Source: Chara braunii
Taxonomy: Eukaryota > Streptophyta > Charophyceae > Charales > Characeae
Length of the DNA: 55,551 bases
Assembly (NCBI GenBank): GCA_003427395.1
Contig: BFEA01000622.1
Span: forward strand, 630,998 to 686,548
Reading direction: 5' to 3'
The first letter of the stretch is position 1; each line of letters starts with the position of its first letter. The translations under genes were made by a program, and so were the position numbers. The notes under the pieces are model-generated. The model was not told the DNA's origin. It made no database searches and worked only from the letters and a program-made list of their open reading frames with translations. Below are positions 54,421 to 55,551 of the stretch, piece by piece.

Positions 54421-54490
54421 GTTTGTTTGTTTGTTTGTTTGTTTGTTTGTTTGTTTGTTTGTTTGTTTGTTTGTTTGTTTGTTTGTTTGT
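54421..54490. repeat. (GTTT)n microsatellite
   Basis: About 17 GTTT units. The Phe/Val/Cys/Leu-rich frames over it are artefacts. Confidence 0.95.
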
Positions 54491-54604
54491 TTTTTGAGAA
54501 ACAGGCCCTTGTACAAGGCCTCTATCCTGGTGGTGGTAAGAGAACCACCGGGATTGAGGCTTTGCCTGGCGGGCCGCTCCGTCTATTGGTGGGAAGCATC
54601 ACCT

Positions 54605-55319
54605 GCTGGGAACCGGGCCCAGCGTCCCATGAATACATCTGTTCGTAGCAGCACATTCTTGAGGGTGACGCCATTGGCTGGAAACCGGTTCCAGCGTCCC
54701 ATAGCTGACCTTTTCCTTCCTACTTAGCCTGCAGCATCGTCGGGTACAGGCGGGAGAGCCACCGGGGGGCACCGGTGGGACCTCCCTCCCCTCCCCTAGC
54801 TCCTGCTCCCCTCCTGCTATCCTCATGGCGTCCAGCATCCCATCTACAGAAATTTGACAGAAATTTGACAGAAAAATTGATAGAAAGTTGACAGAAATTT
54901 TACAGAATTTTTACAGAACAATATCATGTCGAAAAAACAGAGTCTGACAACCCCGTGCTGGAAACCGGGTCCAGCGTCCCATGTCCCGAATGCGTGGCTG
55001 AGAAAGGCTGAGAACATTCCATGCCCCGAGTATAACATCCCTGCCCACCCTGGGATGCCTGGCTGAGAAAGCGGACCGCCTCCAGGTGCATCTTTTGTAT
55101 TGGGCACTCAGGCTGAGACGGATCGTACAGTTCTCTTTATTCATCCTACCCTGCAGTGTATCCTTCTGCCGCTGTCTCTCTGCTGTCCATTAAACGAAGC
55201 TTGTATTGAAAGGGACAACCACCTGCTATCCTTCTGGCCTTCTATATAGGTGAGACCACCGAAGGAAACTGAGCCGGACAATACATTACTCATGCTGGAA
55301 ACCGGGTCCAGCGTCCCAT
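54605..55319 (+). repeat. Cluster of four 26-bp hairpin motifs
   Basis: GCTGGAAACCGGGTCCAGCG followed by TCCCAT, at 54605-54630, 54677-54702, 54957-54982 and 55294-55319, with small changes. The GCTGGA...TCCAGC halves pair, and changes in the stem are partly compensated (GCTGGG with CCCAGC). The spaces between copies differ in sequence and length. Confidence 0.75.
54845..54915. repeat. Tandem GACAGAAATTT repeat
   Basis: Seven to eight imperfect 10-12 bp units (TTGACAGAAAT, TTTACAGAATT). Low complexity. Confidence 0.8.
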
Positions 55320-55551
55320 ATCAGAGCTGATCATCTAATCCACCTGCAGTGTATCCCTCTGCTGCTATCCTTCTGCTGGCCATTAGGCTGAGCTCGTATT
55401 GAAGGCTCGTATTGAAGGGCCGAGATGAACAGGGATAAACAGACTAAGGAGGTACCGAAGGGACAGAGGCGAACAGAAGGGATCAGGGGTAGGGAAGGAG
55501 CAGGAGTAGGGGAGCCACGGACAGCGGGGGCAGCTTCAAGTAGACTGAAGG
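55320..55551. other. Non-coding window end
   Basis: Purine-rich sequence with a short duplication (GCTCGTATTGAAGG, 55391-55420). No gene seen. Confidence 0.45.

Noticed and set aside
54298-54727. Frames with repeated Val-Cys-Leu-Phe
   Set aside because: Artefact of the GTTT microsatellite.
1-55551. CRISPR array or bacterial operon
   Set aside because: Repeats are dispersed or microsatellite; no spacer-repeat order, no bacterial gene set.

Overview
The window looks like transposon-packed nuclear DNA of a streptophyte green plant or alga. Evidence: plant-type TTTAGGG repeats at 13480-13506, Ty3 elements with initiator-Met-like primer sites, long LINEs, tRNA-derived SINE sequence and abundant microsatellites. 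A charophyte such as Chara is my best guess, from general resemblance only. I see no convincing single-copy host gene and no functional rRNA or tRNA gene.

Left part (1-17240): a degenerate inverted/tandem repeat (854-1370); a solo LTR of family B (1495-3928, minus); a decayed LINE, LINE-1 (about 3950-11121, plus), interrupted by a second, older solo LTR-B (5773-8047, plus); then SINEs, small fold-back elements, a U6-derived retropseudogene (13061-13153, minus), a telomere-like tract and GAT microsatellites.

Middle and right (17240-53392): two Ty3 LTR elements, A and B, each present as two halves in opposite orientation. Element A is a chromovirus. Its 5' half (LTR, PBS, gag) is on plus at 38576-about 42590, and its 3' half (gag zinc knuckle, protease, RT, RNase H, integrase, chromodomain, PPT, LTR) is on minus at about 24100-18576. 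Element B has 2.5-kb LTRs. Its 5' LTR and PBS are on minus at 26884-24211, and its gag-pol and 3' LTR are on plus at about 42600-53392. Inverting the interval about 24100-42590 joins both elements correctly, restores a TTAC target duplication for A (matched by an uninterrupted paralogous site at 17341-17372), and restores a GCGT duplication for B. Two minus-strand LINEs, LINE-2 (27480-33160, carrying a hAT MITE and SINEs) and LINE-3 (33370-38575), lie inside the inverted interval.

Element B is the most novel object here. It appears to carry a PHD-type zinc finger between RNase H and integrase. It has about 1.9 kb of extra ORFs after integrase, including an acidic/RS-rich protein. Its LTR contains an ORF whose protein is conserved in four LTR copies of different ages. 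Most coding regions are broken by frameshifts or stops, so this is a TE graveyard, though some ORFs (A gag, LTR ORFs, accessory ORFs) remain open.

Right end (53393-55551): non-coding sequence with short tandem repeats, a (GTTT)n tract and five copies of a 26-bp hairpin motif that recurs across the window.
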